A stretch of DNA of 64,000 nt from Cordylochernes scorpioides (GCA_030710605.1 CP092886.1:157163424-157227423), one strand, 5' to 3'; counted from the stretch's first letter, positions 25,601 to 38,100 are shown. The notes: a model not told the origin generated them from the sequence alone. Numbers and translations are program-made.

Positions 25601-27841
25601 CGGTTCTCATATAGGTTACAGCCGGCACGATAGCCCCTCTATATAACTGTCTATGGGAACTATGGGATAAAACTATGGGAACATTTTGGAAATAACTTAC
25701 TTATCTCGATTTTTGAAAAGGAAAAAATCACCTAGATCTATTCTCTAGCAATGTACCAACAACTTAGAATTTTAATTCAAAAATTATTCTTTACTTCTTT
25801 CTCTCTCTTATATCTCTCGATCTATACAACATATCAGAATTAACGGTGACTCAATTAACTATATTTTTCTCCCTCAAATGACTCCTGGTACTTGTAAAGA
25901 AAAATCCAGCCAGAGTTACAGAAAGTGACCAAATAGAGTACTAGTACCTTCTTAGTGCTCTTTGAATACATATCTCTATGAAAGAGTAGAAATATAATTT
26001 AATTACAGTGAAGGCAGTCACAACAACTACCCAATCTGATTTTAATGGCCTCTTTAACATATGCCTATATTAAATAAGTTATAAAAATACTTATATAAAA
26101 AATTCACATTAAGATATATTTAAACATACACCTTTTATGTGTTTATAATATTTTTATTTAAAAGAGACGGATTAAAATTAAAATATATTTCTGATATTAA
26201 AAATAATTTATAATTCAGAGAAAATGTTAAATGGTATTGAAAAAAGCTATGTTTTTTATTATTATTTTTACAGAATATTTTTGTGATATAAGTATAATTT
26301 TTAAAAAATTAATTCTTGTCTTTATATATTGTTTTCGTTGATTGAAATTTCAAAGTAAATCAAGATGGCTGCCCCCATACATTGTCCTCCATATTGGATT
26401 TTAAGCGAGTACTACACTCATATGCCTTTTTTTTTTAGTTTTTAATTTAAACAAAAATGATTTGAAACACCAATATAATTAGCAAAAATGATAGTAATAA
26501 ATTTTAATTCTTGCTAATGTCCATTCTATGCATTCTCTAGACTGGAATACTAATGGTTCTGTAAAACAAAACAAAAAAAAAATATATATATATTTTAAAA
26601 TATTCACCATGCTTATGGCTTGGGTGTATGGGGAATATATCCATCCTCTCCTAATCCATATAATTTTCCTTCTAGCATATTCACCCTGACTAGCAGAAAG
26701 AGTAAATTAAAATTTGGATAAAATATTTTAAAATATTTATATATTTGCCATATTATGCGGTTAATTCTTAAAATATTTTAATTTATTTTTAAAAAATATT
26801 TCGAATATTCATAGATTTAAATTTCATCTCAAGTTTTGAGAGATCGTTTGACATATTTGGGAAAATAAAGATGGCGACAATACCTCCCCCCCCCCCCCCT
26901 TCCCCCCATAGCCTCCATGTTGGACCCATAGAGCGCACTTACCTTTCTGGGTTTGACATCATATGAATTAAACAACCTTAAAATTAACTCCAATTGAAAT
27001 TATAAATTATTTTTACCACATTAGCTCTTTTTTTTTACAATAACTTCACACACATATAAAACACACTTCACATATAAAACACACTACCCACACTGGCAAT
27101 ATATATTATATAAGAAATATAAATGGCCGTTGAATAATATTAAATATTATTTTACTAAAAAAGAATAGATCTACACACGAGAAATAAAAAATAATAATAA
27201 TAAATTTTTGACAACTTATCAAGATATTTAAATTAATTTAAATTTTTAATTAAATATTTTAAATGATAAAGTTATGCTATAAGCGATATAAAACAATAAA
27301 TAATAAAAATAAAACAATAGGTTAAAATATATGGAAATGAAGGAAGCCATCAAACCAAAAGTTTGGAACCATGCACACTGAGCACGCTCAGTAAGTTTGC
27401 TAAGCCGGCTTGTTGACAGAAGATGGCCGACCTAATTAGTTACCGACCTGATCGAAAAGACGGTTCATTCCATTTATAGCACAGTAAACAAATTGCGCAA
27501 GGACATTTTACTGAATAGTTTATTAACTCACGATCTCAAAAGTGCATTTTAAAAAATAAAAAGACATTTATAATTTTTCTCGAATTATATATACTTATCA
27601 TTAAATCACGCATTTATTAAACATAAAATGGTTTAAAATAATTAGAAATATTTCCTAACAATAGCATTTATTAAGATACACACTTAATATAATTTTACCG
27701 AATTGATTCCAAAAGATGAAAATAAAATATTTAAACGATAAAATAGGGTTAAATAGAGAGGTGCGAGATCTTACAATGGCCTCTAAAAGGTCAACTATTA
27801 AACTAGATTGAAACAGTGCAGTGATGGATGTAACGACTCAC
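25601..27841. other. AT-rich interval with stray satellite fragments
   Basis: No gene was seen. An isolated satellite-like unit stands at 26361-26398 (CAAGATGGCTGCC ... CCTCCATATTGG). Another diverged one with a C-run lies at about 26868-26935. The rest is AT-rich, with a GC-rich palindromic patch at about 27375-27435 (TGAGCACGCTCAG, AAGATGGCCGAC). Confidence 0.5.
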
Positions 27842-27882
27842 CTAAAGTAGGAAGCCGAAGGTTGACGACCAAACGGCTGCAT
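27842..27882 (-). CDS. Putative first coding exon of a minus-strand gene
   Basis: On the minus strand an ATG in the context CGCCAAGATGC opens 13 codons (MQPFGRQPSASYF). They end in AG before a consensus donor, GTGAGTCG, leaving phase 2. The exon is compact and GC-rich against an AT-rich background, with a CpG-rich upstream patch carrying an E-box, which fits a promoter-proximal exon. Downstream exons would lie at lower coordinates, where I found none, so the product is unknown. The alternative is chance occurrence of ATG and donor in a GC-rich island. Confidence 0.4.
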
Positions 27883-27950
27883 CTTGGCGACAACTGCGTC
27901 ACCGGTGCTCACGTGACGCCACCTAGCCCGCCTCTGCCGGCTTTTTCTTG
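27883..27950 (-). promoter_or_regulatory. CpG-rich patch with palindromic E-box
   Basis: Directly upstream of the putative start codon on the minus strand. It contains GTCACGTGAGC, whose TCACGTGA core is a palindromic E-box, as bound by USF/MITF-type bHLH factors. It also has several CpGs in an otherwise AT-rich region. A GCCAAGATG sequence overlaps the start codon and resembles a YY1 site. The promoter role is inferred from position and composition only. Confidence 0.35.
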
Positions 27951-29460
27951 TTGCATTTCATCTTCTCAGATTCAACCTGTTTATTCTCCACACCTTTTGT
28001 ATTAAAATTATTACTACCTTATTTGAATATTTTTTATTTATTTTCAATTAAATATTCCCAATTTTTATCACTGATTTCTTTTCAATTAAAATTTTCATTA
28101 AAATTATTTAAAATTTCGACGACTATAATAAAAATGATTAAATTATATTAATTATTATCATAAAGACGATTTCTAATTGAAAATGTATTATTCATCCGCA
28201 ATTAGCGTAATGCACATTCTCATCATCATCTTGCTTTTTTTGCCCTTTTTCTACAATGGTTTTGAAACCCTGATGATGATTTTATTTTAGGTTTTGGTTA
28301 TTTTTTTTCGAAATAAATCGTTTTTAATGGAAAAATAAGGTTTAAAATTTTAAGAATATTAAAATATATATTCTAAAAATATTATTATGCGTCTAAAAAG
28401 ATATTAATATACAATTTTTAAAATAAATATCTTAAAATAATATTAACTGCTATATATTACAAATAATGCATATAATATATTTATTTTTCAATATCTTAAT
28501 TATATATAATTTATATATATATATATGCAATCAAATTCTAATTTTATATCGAAATATATATACCTATATATATATAAACAAAAATGAGATGTGCACCTAT
28601 ACCATTATGCTATATATTTTTTGTTAATTATAAAATTATGATTTATGATATAATCGGTCTTTGTAACCGTTGAAAGATAAAAATAAATGTTCGAATTGAA
28701 GAAAATGTAAAAAAAGAAATAAATAAATACTTTACAATACTTTCTATTATTTTTCTTCCAATATAATTTAAAATATTCGTGTGTTGTGTATATATATAAA
28801 TACTTAATAAATAATTTTCTCTCTCACTAAAACTATTGTGGATAGAAAAATGTTATATGAACAGAAAGTAAAATTTGGATTATAGATTAAAAAATCGCAA
28901 AGTAAACAAGAACAATTCCAAATAAGTAGATTTACATGTGACGTTTTGGTAACAGCGTTGTTTCCATCTTCAGACTAAAGAACTGAAAGAGAAAATTATC
29001 ACAGAATTTCTTGAATAGTTGGTACTGGTATCTCCGTCAAGTAAACAAGTAAATAGTTAGAAATTTTTCTTGTTTTATTTTTTCAATAAAACGACTGGCT
29101 CAGCAACGTACACTAAATATACTTTTGTTTGAATGAAAAGGCGATCTGTTGAATATATTTATATAAGAAGCGTGAACCTGGATCTGTTGGGGAAAAACGA
29201 TTTTCTCTTCGTAATATATTCTCGATGTATTGCCATCTCTTTATCAATGTTTAAATAAAACTTCGAAAATCCCTCTAAAAAATTATTTTGAGAAAAAAAT
29301 GTTTTTTTTTTCACAGATCTAGGTATGCCTTTTTAAAAAATATAAAAATGCTTTTATTTATTATTTTATATAGAGAATAACAAATTAAATCTTTCAAAGA
29401 AAGGAGAAAAATAAAACGTATGTGAGACTGCCACACCAAAGCAACAACTAAATCCTAAAT
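27951..29460. other. AT-rich intergenic DNA
   Basis: Strongly AT-rich, with no supportable gene. Around 28932-28985 a phrase (GACGTTTTGGTAACAGCG ... TTCCATCTTCAGAC) resembles sequence seen near the ends of Penelope-like elements, but no coding part accompanies it. Confidence 0.45.
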
Positions 29461-29566
29461 AGTCACGCGCATGCGCACGTTGTTGCGTGGACCGATCAGC
29501 GTCAAAGATGCATCGCGCGCCATCTTCATGACATCAATCTCCTCCTCGGAGTGATCTCTTGCTTGT
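29461..29566. promoter_or_regulatory. GC-rich patch with NRF1-like and YY1-like motifs
   Basis: It contains CACGCGCATGCGCACG, a full match to the NRF1 palindrome, and CGCGCGCCATCTTCATG, a YY1-type site. It adjoins the 3' end of the copia-like relic. It could be that element's LTR or 3' region with promoter motifs, or a host promoter remnant. Motif matches only. Confidence 0.3.
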
Positions 29567-30278
29567 TCAAGGCGCACTTCGGCACTTGGGAATCTCGGAA
29601 AAATTTCTCCCCATTGACTTAGTTGGTAGGTCTGCTATGTTTATTCTACTTGGAGCATAACACATTTCAGTCGAGTGGACATTTCCATAGCTACTCAAAG
29701 TCATAGGATGAGACCGGGCCAAAGGAGGTGTCATATGAACTTTCCTGAACTTTGGTGTCCTTAATACGTTCCACTTAGTGTGTTTGTCCTCTTTTATTGG
29801 CCTGACATAATTTTGATCCAATGAAGACACAGAATATTTTCGGTTTCTCATTGAGTTCCATAGCTGTGATGCTCAACTGATGGAAATAGCTCTCAACCAT
29901 TGTTCTTCCATAATAAACTGTACTCTTTAAATACACAGTCCCAAGATTACATTTATTAACTCGGTTGTCTACATTCTGCTTCCTCTGACTACTCTCTTCC
30001 ATCCAATTTGGATTTTCTTACTTGTGACCGAATGTGTACATACACTTTACAGCAAATAGTTTTTAGATGTTCAATGCTAGATTTTTCGCAGTCCATAGGT
30101 CATATGACGTATTTTTGTTATCCTGGCTTTTAGATACGCTATTCTTCACATTGACCGAGGTGTATGTCAATTCTGCCCAGCAAGCTTTTGGCAGACCACT
30201 TCCACATATCGTGCTCCTGACCAGATCCAAAAGAGTCCAATTAATCCTTTCTGCCAAACTATTTTGTTGGAGTGTATA
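29567..30278 (-). pseudogene. Ty1/copia-like pol relic, downstream part
   Basis: Minus-strand frames give an integrase block LAERINWTLLDLVRS with SGLPKACWAE and KNTSYDLW (30063-30270), typical of copia integrases. Further on comes an RNase H-end-like NIADLPTKSMGRN (29590-29620). The reverse-transcriptase core is missing and frames shift repeatedly. The integrase frame is cut at 30278 by a mariner and resumes at 33957, where VHEHTITYT is the expected preceding block. Copia pol normally exceeds 1000 residues, so this is a small decayed remainder. Confidence 0.65.
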
Positions 30279-30879
30279 CAAGGGCCACTCCAAAGGTTTT
30301 TGCAATCGCTTATTTTTATTAAAGCTGCAATTTTCAATGTATACCAGTCACTATCAACTGTCTTTCAATATTTTAACTTCAGAATATGAATGAAACCACT
30401 TTTTATATATTAAAAAAAAAAACAAGCGACCATTGACCATTTGATTTCTAACCTTTCGGCCTCTGCGAACTTTCTTAGGAGGAGGTAATTTTCTTATTTT
30501 TTTCTTATCTCCACTCAATCATATTACGGTATCAAGCTTGTAAAGTTAACAACCATCATGATTGGGCGAAGTAGAATGTGTTTGCCTTTGTCATGAAGAC
30601 TGGTAGCACTACTCAGTGGCAGGCCGACTTAGCTCCAAAAGAAATGGCCGCCTCTGACATGAGGAACAGACGCCAAGTGAAGTCGCTCCTAACATGGAGT
30701 ACAAACGCTGCTCATCCTCTATCCCTGGATTAGGAGCCCTTACAGGGTACTATCAGCCGGGCCATCTGAGCCCAGGTTTTTTTAGTGAGCTTGTTACTGC
30801 TCCCCCTCCTCCTTTTTCATCCCGGCTTGGGACCGACAAAGGCGGAGTTGAAGGTGATTTTGAAGAGCACCAATGAGTA

Positions 30880-31403
30880 GATTGCCGTTTTGTTTCTGGA
30901 TCAAAATTGTAAATCCAAGTTTCGTCACCTGTTATAATATTAAAAACAACCTTTGAATTGCCTTCATCAAATTTTTTCAACATGAAATTACACTATTTAG
31001 CGAGACCAAGTTTTTAGTCTTCAGTCAAGCTGTAAGGTACCCATTTACTAACAAGCTTTCTGTATTTTAAATTATCATTAATGATGGTGTTGATTGCTGC
31101 CGATTTAATGGACACACTTTTCTCTAACTGTTGATACGTAATTCTTCGCTATTCTCTAAGTAAGAATCTTACCAGCTCATTTTTTTCTTGGGTCACTCCT
31201 GTTGGTGGTCGACCTGAAAGTGGTTCATCTTCAAGGTTGGTTTTTCCAAATTTAAATTCATTAAACCAATTTAAAACTGTTCTAATAGAAGGAGCTTTAT
31301 CTCCTAAAGCTTTCATCAATCTTTCATGAGATTCTTTAGAAGTTAAGTTACTTTTATAATCATAAAATATCATGTCGCGTAAACTTTCTCTAGTCAACTC
31401 CAT
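30880..31403 (-). pseudogene. Mariner transposase, N-terminal half, decayed
   Basis: Starting at an ATG at 31403, the minus strand encodes the mariner helix-turn-helix domain (SIRTVLNWFNEFKFGK, then DEPLSGRPPTG). A frameshifted second DNA-binding part with SKWVPYSLTED follows. The first catalytic block is at about 30930 (FNIITGDETWIYNFDPETKRQ). After this the similarity stops and 30290-30870 is unrelated or replaced, so the second and third catalytic Asp blocks are absent. At least one stop near 31150 separates the parts. Clearly dead. Confidence 0.8.
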
Positions 31404-31552
31404 TGTGTCTGATGCAATGTTTACAAATTACCGCTGCCGCTGTAAACAAAGTCACGCCCTCTATGAGTCATTGTTGCTTCTATTTTATGAAAATGCTTAT
31501 GTTGGGTAAAAACATGCATGTAGATTTTAATGGCATAATTTTTTTTTATATA

Positions 31553-33908
31553 CAGTAGAACTTGGATAATTCGAACTTCTTTAATTCGAAAACCTCTTTA
31601 ATTCGAATATTTATCTTGGTCCCTAGAATTTCCTATATAAATAATGTTAAAAAATCGTGGATAATTCGAATTATGTCTTGGATAATTCGAACTTTTACGA
31701 GTTAAAATAAGGACCTGATGCCGGTTCAAGGCGTGAAATTTTGCGAAATGACGTTGTAATATTGTAACAACGAATTTGTTATTTTATTATTATTAATTAT
31801 TTTCTTAACAGAGTTATCAATTTTTATGTTTATATTTTGCTACTCTGTAAACTTCCCTCATTGCTTATCTTTTATTTTATCAATTATAGTTTGTCCTTGC
31901 CTTAAATAAATTGCTGTGTCACGCCGAAGTTTGTCTTCCCTAATTTTCCACGTGGCAATATCTTGCCGCAAGAGAAGTACTATATATAATAAATTTATTT
32001 TTATTGGATTTTTGAGACTCCTTATTTATCAAGAAAGCTAAAAGGAGCGAATATGTCAGCGCTTCGAACATACAAAACTTTGACGTTGGCTGAAAAAATA
32101 GCGGCGATTAAAGAAGTAGAGATGGGGATGAAAAAAAAATCCGATATTGCTAAGGACTTTGGGATTCCTCGAAACACGTTGTCGACGTACTTAAAAAATA
32201 AAGAAAAAATTCTCAGGAGTGAAAGTGAGTGTGATAAAGGCCGAAAAAGGTTAAGGGAGCCGGGAAATCCTGATTTGGACAAATGTGTTTTAAAATGGTT
32301 CAAGCAAGCAAGAGATAAGAAGATTCCCGTGAGTGGTCACCTTATAAGAAGCAAAGCTGAACAATTTGCTACTGAAATGGGGACAACCGATTTTAAGGCG
32401 AGTTCTGGGTGGCTAGATGGCTTCAAAGAACGCAACAAAATTTCGTTCAAAACCATTTGTGGAGAAAGTGGGGCCGTTAATCTACAAGTAGCCGAACAAT
32501 GGAAAAATAATTTACGGGAATTGATCCAGGATAAAGACGCTAGAGACGTCTTCAATGTTGATGAAACGGGTCTTTTTTTTTAAATGCACCCCTGACAAAA
32601 CGCTAGCTTTTAAGCATGAAAAATGTCACGGGGGAAAACTATGCAAAGAGAGAGTCACTCTCCTGGTTGGTGCAAATATGGATGGATCTGAAAAGCTTCC
32701 TCTATTGATGATAGGCAAGGCAGCCAATCCACGTTGTTTCAAGAACGTCAAAACGAAGCCAGTGGACTATGCAAACAGCGCAAGAGCTTGGATGACTAGT
32801 TATCTTTTTGAGAAGTGGCTGTTGAACTCGGACAAAAAGTTCACAAAAGAAAAACGAAAAGTTATTTTATTTATCGATAACTGTACTGCACACAACTCAA
32901 TCCCTCCAATGGAAAATGTGGAAGTATTTTTTTTTCCTGCGACTTCGGTTATCCAGCCCATGGACAAGGGAGTCATCAAAAATCTTAAGCATTTTTACAG
33001 ACGGTTTCTAGTTGAGAACATATTGACAGGAGATTCCGAAGCCCTTAAAATCAAACTAGACGTTCTTCAAGCCTCTCGATTGTGTAAGAAAGCTTGGGAC
33101 CAAGTAACGTCCGAAACGATCAAACACTGTTTTAAAAAAGCAGGTTTCGTAAAAAAGGAGGAGGATGAAGAAAATGCAGATGTTATTATAGCGGAAACGA
33201 TGCCTTCAGTTGACGGCTGGGAGGACGTCATTTCTAATCCTACCATCTCGTATGACGATTTTTTAAACGTGGATGACGATGTTGCAGTATGTGGTGAGAT
33301 AACCGACGCAGATATCATCGCTGAAGTGCTCAACCACAACATTGAAAAACAAGACGGCGACGAGGCATCGGGTGATGAAGACGAGTCATCAGTTGCCGGG
33401 GAAATGAACATTCCAAGTGCGGCCGAAGCAACGAACTATATCATGCAACTTAGACGCTTTTTTGAAAGTAAAAATGACGTAAGTCCCTCTATTTTCCACT
33501 CGTTGAATATGTTAGAATCCTTTGTCCTTACTGAAAGACTTAATTCTAGAAAACAGGCTAAGATTTCTGACTTCTTTGGCAAAAATTAAATTTCAGAGTT
33601 CCAACAAAGCAGAATAATCTGTACATTTTTTAACCAGCAATCTGCCTTTTTTTTGTACATTAATACATCAGTTTTGAAATTTTTAAATATGTATATAGTA
33701 TATACATACAATTATTGCACATAATCTAAATATACGGTAAAAATGTAAATTTACAGCAACTAATGTTATTCTTAATAAAGGAATTGATCGAAATTGTGAG
33801 ATTTTTATTGTTTTAAGCCTTTTTATTCAAAACATCTTTAATTCGAATTTTTGGATAATTCGAATTTTTTTATGGTCCCTTGGGGTTCGAATTATCCAAG
33901 TTCGACTG
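31553..33908 (+). mobile_element. pogo/Tigger transposon, nearly intact
   Basis: 2356 bp bounded by inverted repeats. The left end is CAGTAGAACTTGGATAATTC. The right end, read in reverse, is CAGTCGAACTTGGATAATTC. TA stands on both sides (31551-31552 and 33909-33910). Repeated TTTAATTCGAA motifs lie inside both ends. One transposase gene (32053-33589) fills the interior. It is inserted between the transposase and the terminal repeat of an older mariner. Confidence 0.9.
32053..33589 (+). pseudogene. Tigger transposase with a single frameshift
   Basis: Domains in order are an N-terminal CENP-B/pogo helix-turn-helix (TLAEKIAAIKEVEMG, DIAKDFGIPRNTLSTYL), a second CENP-B-type HTH (ASSGWLDGFKERNKIS) and a DDE domain. 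The DDE blocks are NVDETGLF (32553), ILFIDNCTAHNS (about 32870) and SVIQPMDKGVI (about 32950). Spacing between the second and third Asp is slightly short because two residues seem missing before SVIQP. The acidic C-terminal region ends at 33589. The frame breaks only once, in a run of nine T's after NVDETGL (32572-32581), and eight T's would restore it. Length, about 510 residues, is normal for the family. The ATG at 32053 opens the conserved N-terminus. Either a recent disablement or a homopolymer error. Confidence 0.9.
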
Positions 33909-33956
33909 TATTTTAAATTTTAATATTGATTGCAAACACTTTTGGAGTGACCCTTG

Positions 33957-34020
33957 TACGTTATGGTGTGTTCATGAACAATTCCAAATCTCTTGAAGAA
34001 AAGGTTACATTATTTTGAAA
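33957..34020 (-). pseudogene. Copia-like integrase, continuation past the mariner
   Basis: Minus-strand reading of this short piece up to the gap gives LQEIWNCS-like and VHEHTITYT blocks. They correspond to the stretch just before LAERINWTLL in copia integrases, encoded at 30270 on the other side of the insertion. Joining the two sides at one TA puts them in register. Confidence 0.6.
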
Positions 34021-34120
34021 NNNNNNNNNNNNNNNNNNNNNNNNNNNNNNNNNNNNNNNNNNNNNNNNNNNNNNNNNNNNNNNNNNNNNNNNNNNNNNNN
34101 NNNNNNNNNNNNNNNNNNNN
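34021..34120. other. Assembly gap (100 N)
   Basis: Exactly 100 N. It separates the upstream end of the copia-like relic from the start of the BEL/Pao relic, so the junction between them is unknown. Confidence 0.99.
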
Positions 34121-34139
34121 TGGAAGACGAAACTGCGTG

Positions 34140-35130
34140 TGTGTAAAGAATAATGAGAAAATGGATAGTAATAGAAATAAAGGTAGAAATGTTACGTAAT
34201 CCTTCTATAAGAGGAGCTAATGTAGCCGGGAATGTTTGTAACACCAACACTAATGAGACAGCAATAGACAGCATACTGCCAAAATTGGAACTTACAAAAT
34301 ACGATAGGTTGTACATTGAATGGTTGAACTGGTGGCCGAATTTTGAGATTTTCATAATCATTCTAATTTATCAGAAGTAGACAAATTTCAATACTTAGTT
34401 CAATTCATGGACCCAAACACTAGAACAGAAAGATTGGTGACACTAGTTACCAGCTGACAGCGGCAAATTATCCAAAGGTGATTACTGCTTTGACCATTTC
34501 GGCGACACGGTGATCCTAACAGAGGTCTATTAACGCTCAGATTTTAGGCCTGTGTGGTTTTCAACAGCGCTCGAGAATTATCCATGTCTTTAGAATGTAT
34601 TTAAGTTCAGTTGGAGTCTCACCTCCAATCTTTGGAATCATTGGATATAAACCCACAGCAAAATTAGGACTTCCTCTACCCTTTGATAGAGCCAGCCTGC
34701 CTGAAGAGCTTTTACAGATATGGAGCAGGAATGCTGTGTCTGGATATAATGTGGATAACCTGGACTTACTTCAAATTAATAATATTTATAATATTACAAT
34801 ATAAATTACAATTGCCTTCAAATTCCTAAGGATGGAAGTGAAGGGTACTCTCAGAGCGTCTTTCCTTTGTAAAGGCGGCGTTAAGCGAACCCTCTCGGCC
34901 TAACAAGGGGAAACAGGACTAAGCCTGGAAATGTGAAATGCATCTTGTGCAAAGAATTCCATTGTATATAACATTTTCCTACTTGGATATCACTGCCCAT
35001 AAGAAAAAGAATGGAAGAACTGAAGATTCACAAGGCATGTTTTCTATGCCTGCGAGAGGGGCATGTGGGATATCGCTGCAAAAGAAACACCAAATGTAGG
35101 GCTGGGTAATTTCGGGGAAGCTGGGTGAAG
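34140..35130 (+). pseudogene. BEL/Pao gag relic
   Basis: Plus-strand frames give the BEL/Pao gag domain in order. LPKLELTKYD and YIEWLNWWPNFEIF lie near 34280-34350, DKFQYLVQFMDPNTR near 34385, AANYPKVITAL near 34465, and LPEELLQIWSRNA at about 34700. A CX2CX4HX4C zinc knuckle (CFLCLREGHVGYRC) is at about 35040-35085. Stops and frameshifts interrupt each block. It is followed directly by pol remains. Confidence 0.8.
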
Positions 35131-38100
35131 ATGATATAACGGGTCCTACTAAAGTGTTCATCTCTATTCATTGCAACGAGACCACCGATGAGATATGGAG
35201 GTATTTATAGGAGATTGAAGAGGTGCCGTCAAAAATAATTCAAAAAGAGTTCTCCCAAACTATCAAAATAAAGTCCTACGCATGGCTGATGGACGCTATG
35301 AGGTGCCCCTTCCGTTTGATTCTTAAGTGAAACCACAGGACTATTTCGGAACGTTTTAAAATTCTTGTATTCAGCGGCAGGTCTCCCTAGAAAAAGGTCT
35401 ATCTAAAGAAATTGAGCTCATGAATATGAAAGGATGGGACACATGACATATCTTAATGATCTTACGTCAATTAACCAAGACAGCTGTTGTCCCTAGCCCC
35501 ATCATGCCGTAGTAGGTAGCCAAAAGACTAAAAAGAAACGAGTAGTGTTTGACGCCACATCGATAACTTCAAATGGATTATCCTTCAATGACAGAGTCTA
35601 GACCGGTCCAAAGTTGCAGAAGGATATATTCAACATCCTCTTGAACTGGAGATAGAAAAAGGTTGTTTTCACGGCAAACATCGATATGTTACTACTAATC
35701 ATGGTTCGGCCAGATGATTCAGATAAACAGAGAGAAGTTTGGCGAGATCAGCCTGAGGACAGCTTGAAAATATGTATGCTCAATAACATGACAAGTGGCA
35801 TTGCCTTTGCTCCATTTAAGTGGTAGAAACCCGACAGACACAATTAGTGCAGGATGAAGGACACAAGTTTCCTAGAGTGCCCAGGATTCTCATTAAATTC
35901 ACTTATGTGGACGATGTTATTACTGGTACAGATAATTTGTAAAAAGCATTGAACTTCAAAAATTATCTCAATAATCTTCTAGAGTGCGGCGGTTCCACAC
36001 TAAAGTCGAATTCTTTGGAGATTCTGTGCCAACATTCCGGAGGAATCCCAAGTTAAAATGGTCAAGTTTGAACACTCGACGGTAGTTAAAACTTTTGAAA
36101 TCTGGCGGATTCCCCGCCATGATTGTTTTATGTATGATATGCGACATCCAGCAATGACAAATATGACTACCAATAGAGAAATTTTGTCGTTTGTGGCAAA
36201 AATCTAAGAACCTCTGCAATTTTTCTCTTTCCTTATTACAGGCAAGATACTGATTCAGAAGCTGTGGATCACTGGAATAAACAGGGAAGAAAACGTCAAA
36301 TAGCCGGTGAAAAGAGAGTGTAGACGATTCAGGGACGAATTGACTGGCTTGAGAACCCTACGTATCCCGCGGTGGTTGTGTCCCAGTAGAAGTACACAAA
36401 GAATAGAGCTCACGGTTTCAGTGATGCGTCGGCAGATGCATATGCAGCAGTTATCAACATTTTAAATATCCAACACGGATGGGGTTGAAGTAACTCTATT
36501 GTCATTGAAGAGAAGACTAGCACCGATAAGGAGGATGTCTACCCCCGACTAGGGCCGTCGTATTTATAACCCGACTGGTGTGTTAGATAAATTCTAATGG
36601 TTGAAGTGGAAAATATTTGTTGCTGAGCACATTTAATCATAGTGTTGAACTGGCTGAAAACTCTCACCAGAAATATTCTCACTTTCGTAAGAAATAAGAA
36701 ATAGGATGGCGGAAATCAAGGAGTTCAGACCGACACCATAGTGGAGAACGTTGCTATGGAGCGGCAATCCTGCAGACATTGCTTCTCGAGGAATACTTGG
36801 GTCTGAACTGAAAATCTCATCTCTGTAGTGGAATGAACCCAAATGGTTATCTCAGGATGAAGCAGAATAGCCAAGAATACCTCGACCATATAGCATCAAA
36901 AATCAGAACGAGGTAGTTGCAACTCACGCTCTAAGTAAAATTACGCTTCTAGTCCAACTTGGTGAACGATTTTCATCACTCACCAAGTATTTAAGAACAG
37001 TGGTTTGGGTTTTGTGCTTTCATTATAGTTGTCCAATGCCACAGAAAGAAACAATAACCACCTGGCTCTCTATGAGTTAAGCAAGTCCCAGAACCTGATC
37101 ATTCGAGCAACACAACTCCATTATTTCCCCGAAGAAAGAAATAACTTATTAAAACTGGGCATCGGGAGAAACAGAGGTAAAATCCAAACGTTATCTCCAT
37201 TTCTTAATCTTTCAGGAATTATTAAAGCAGGTGTCAGACTCAAATGGGATCTCACTCTATCGTATGAGAAAAAAATCACAGCCGTATTGACATCTAAAGG
37301 AAGATTCACCCAATTGATTATTCAAGATGCACATTCAAAACCCTTACACTAAAGTCTCAATTTGATACGTTCAGTATTGGCAAGAAAATATATTGTATAA
37401 TAATTTCCAAAAATAAATTTAAAATGCGCATACAAACTGTACAACCTGCTGTCGCTGCTACCATAGTACTCATCAAAACCAATTAATTAGCGACCTGCCG
37501 AAGAAGCGACTGACTCCCTGGAAACTTTTCACAGGGACCAGTTACCGCGAGCATCTCCAAGGGTCGGGGAGGTAAAGTGGAGAAACCTTACATCTGGCTC
37601 TTCGTGTGGTTCGTGACTAAAGTAATACATATGGAGCTGGTCACGGATGCTTCAACCTCCACTTTCATAGCAAGTTTCAAACGGTTTGTTGCACGCCGAG
37701 TACTTTTTTTTTGTACCTATACAGTGATCTCGGAACTAATTTTTCGGAGCCTTCAGGGAATTTCGATAAAGTATTTATCTTGCTCTAGATCAACTGGAAG
37801 ATCTAATTTCTATCTTGGCAAATGCTGGTATCGAATGGAAGTTTATTTCTCTAGGAGCACCTCATTTCGGTAGCTTGTGAGAAGCAGGAGTCAAAGGGCT
37901 CAAGTACCATCTGCGGCGCATCGTAGGAACACCTCACTAACCTATGAAAGATTACTGTGATTATGATATTACAGATTGAACCATGCTTCAATTCGCGGCC
38001 GTTGTATCCTCTGACCGAGGACCAAATGACCAGCAAACCTTATCTCCGGGATGTTTCTTAATGACTACTTCCCCTCTTGTATTTCGGAAGAAAGTTTTTA

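Larger units (their letters stand above)
30279..33956 (-). mobile_element. Mariner relic, split by a Tigger
   Basis: The ends are inverted repeats. The left begins CAAGGGCCACTCCAAAGG. The right, read on the minus strand, begins CAAGGGTCACTCCAAAAG, and both continue into TTTGCAAT. Each end is flanked by TA (30277-30278 and 33957-33958), the Tc1/mariner target duplication. Without the Tigger at 31553-33908 the element is about 1.3 kb. It lies inside the integrase of a copia-like relic. Its transposase keeps only the N-terminal half. Confidence 0.8.

Noticed and set aside
30694-30876. Short plus-strand frame near the mariner relic
   Set aside because: It overlaps the decayed minus-strand transposon sequence and has no domain or splice support.
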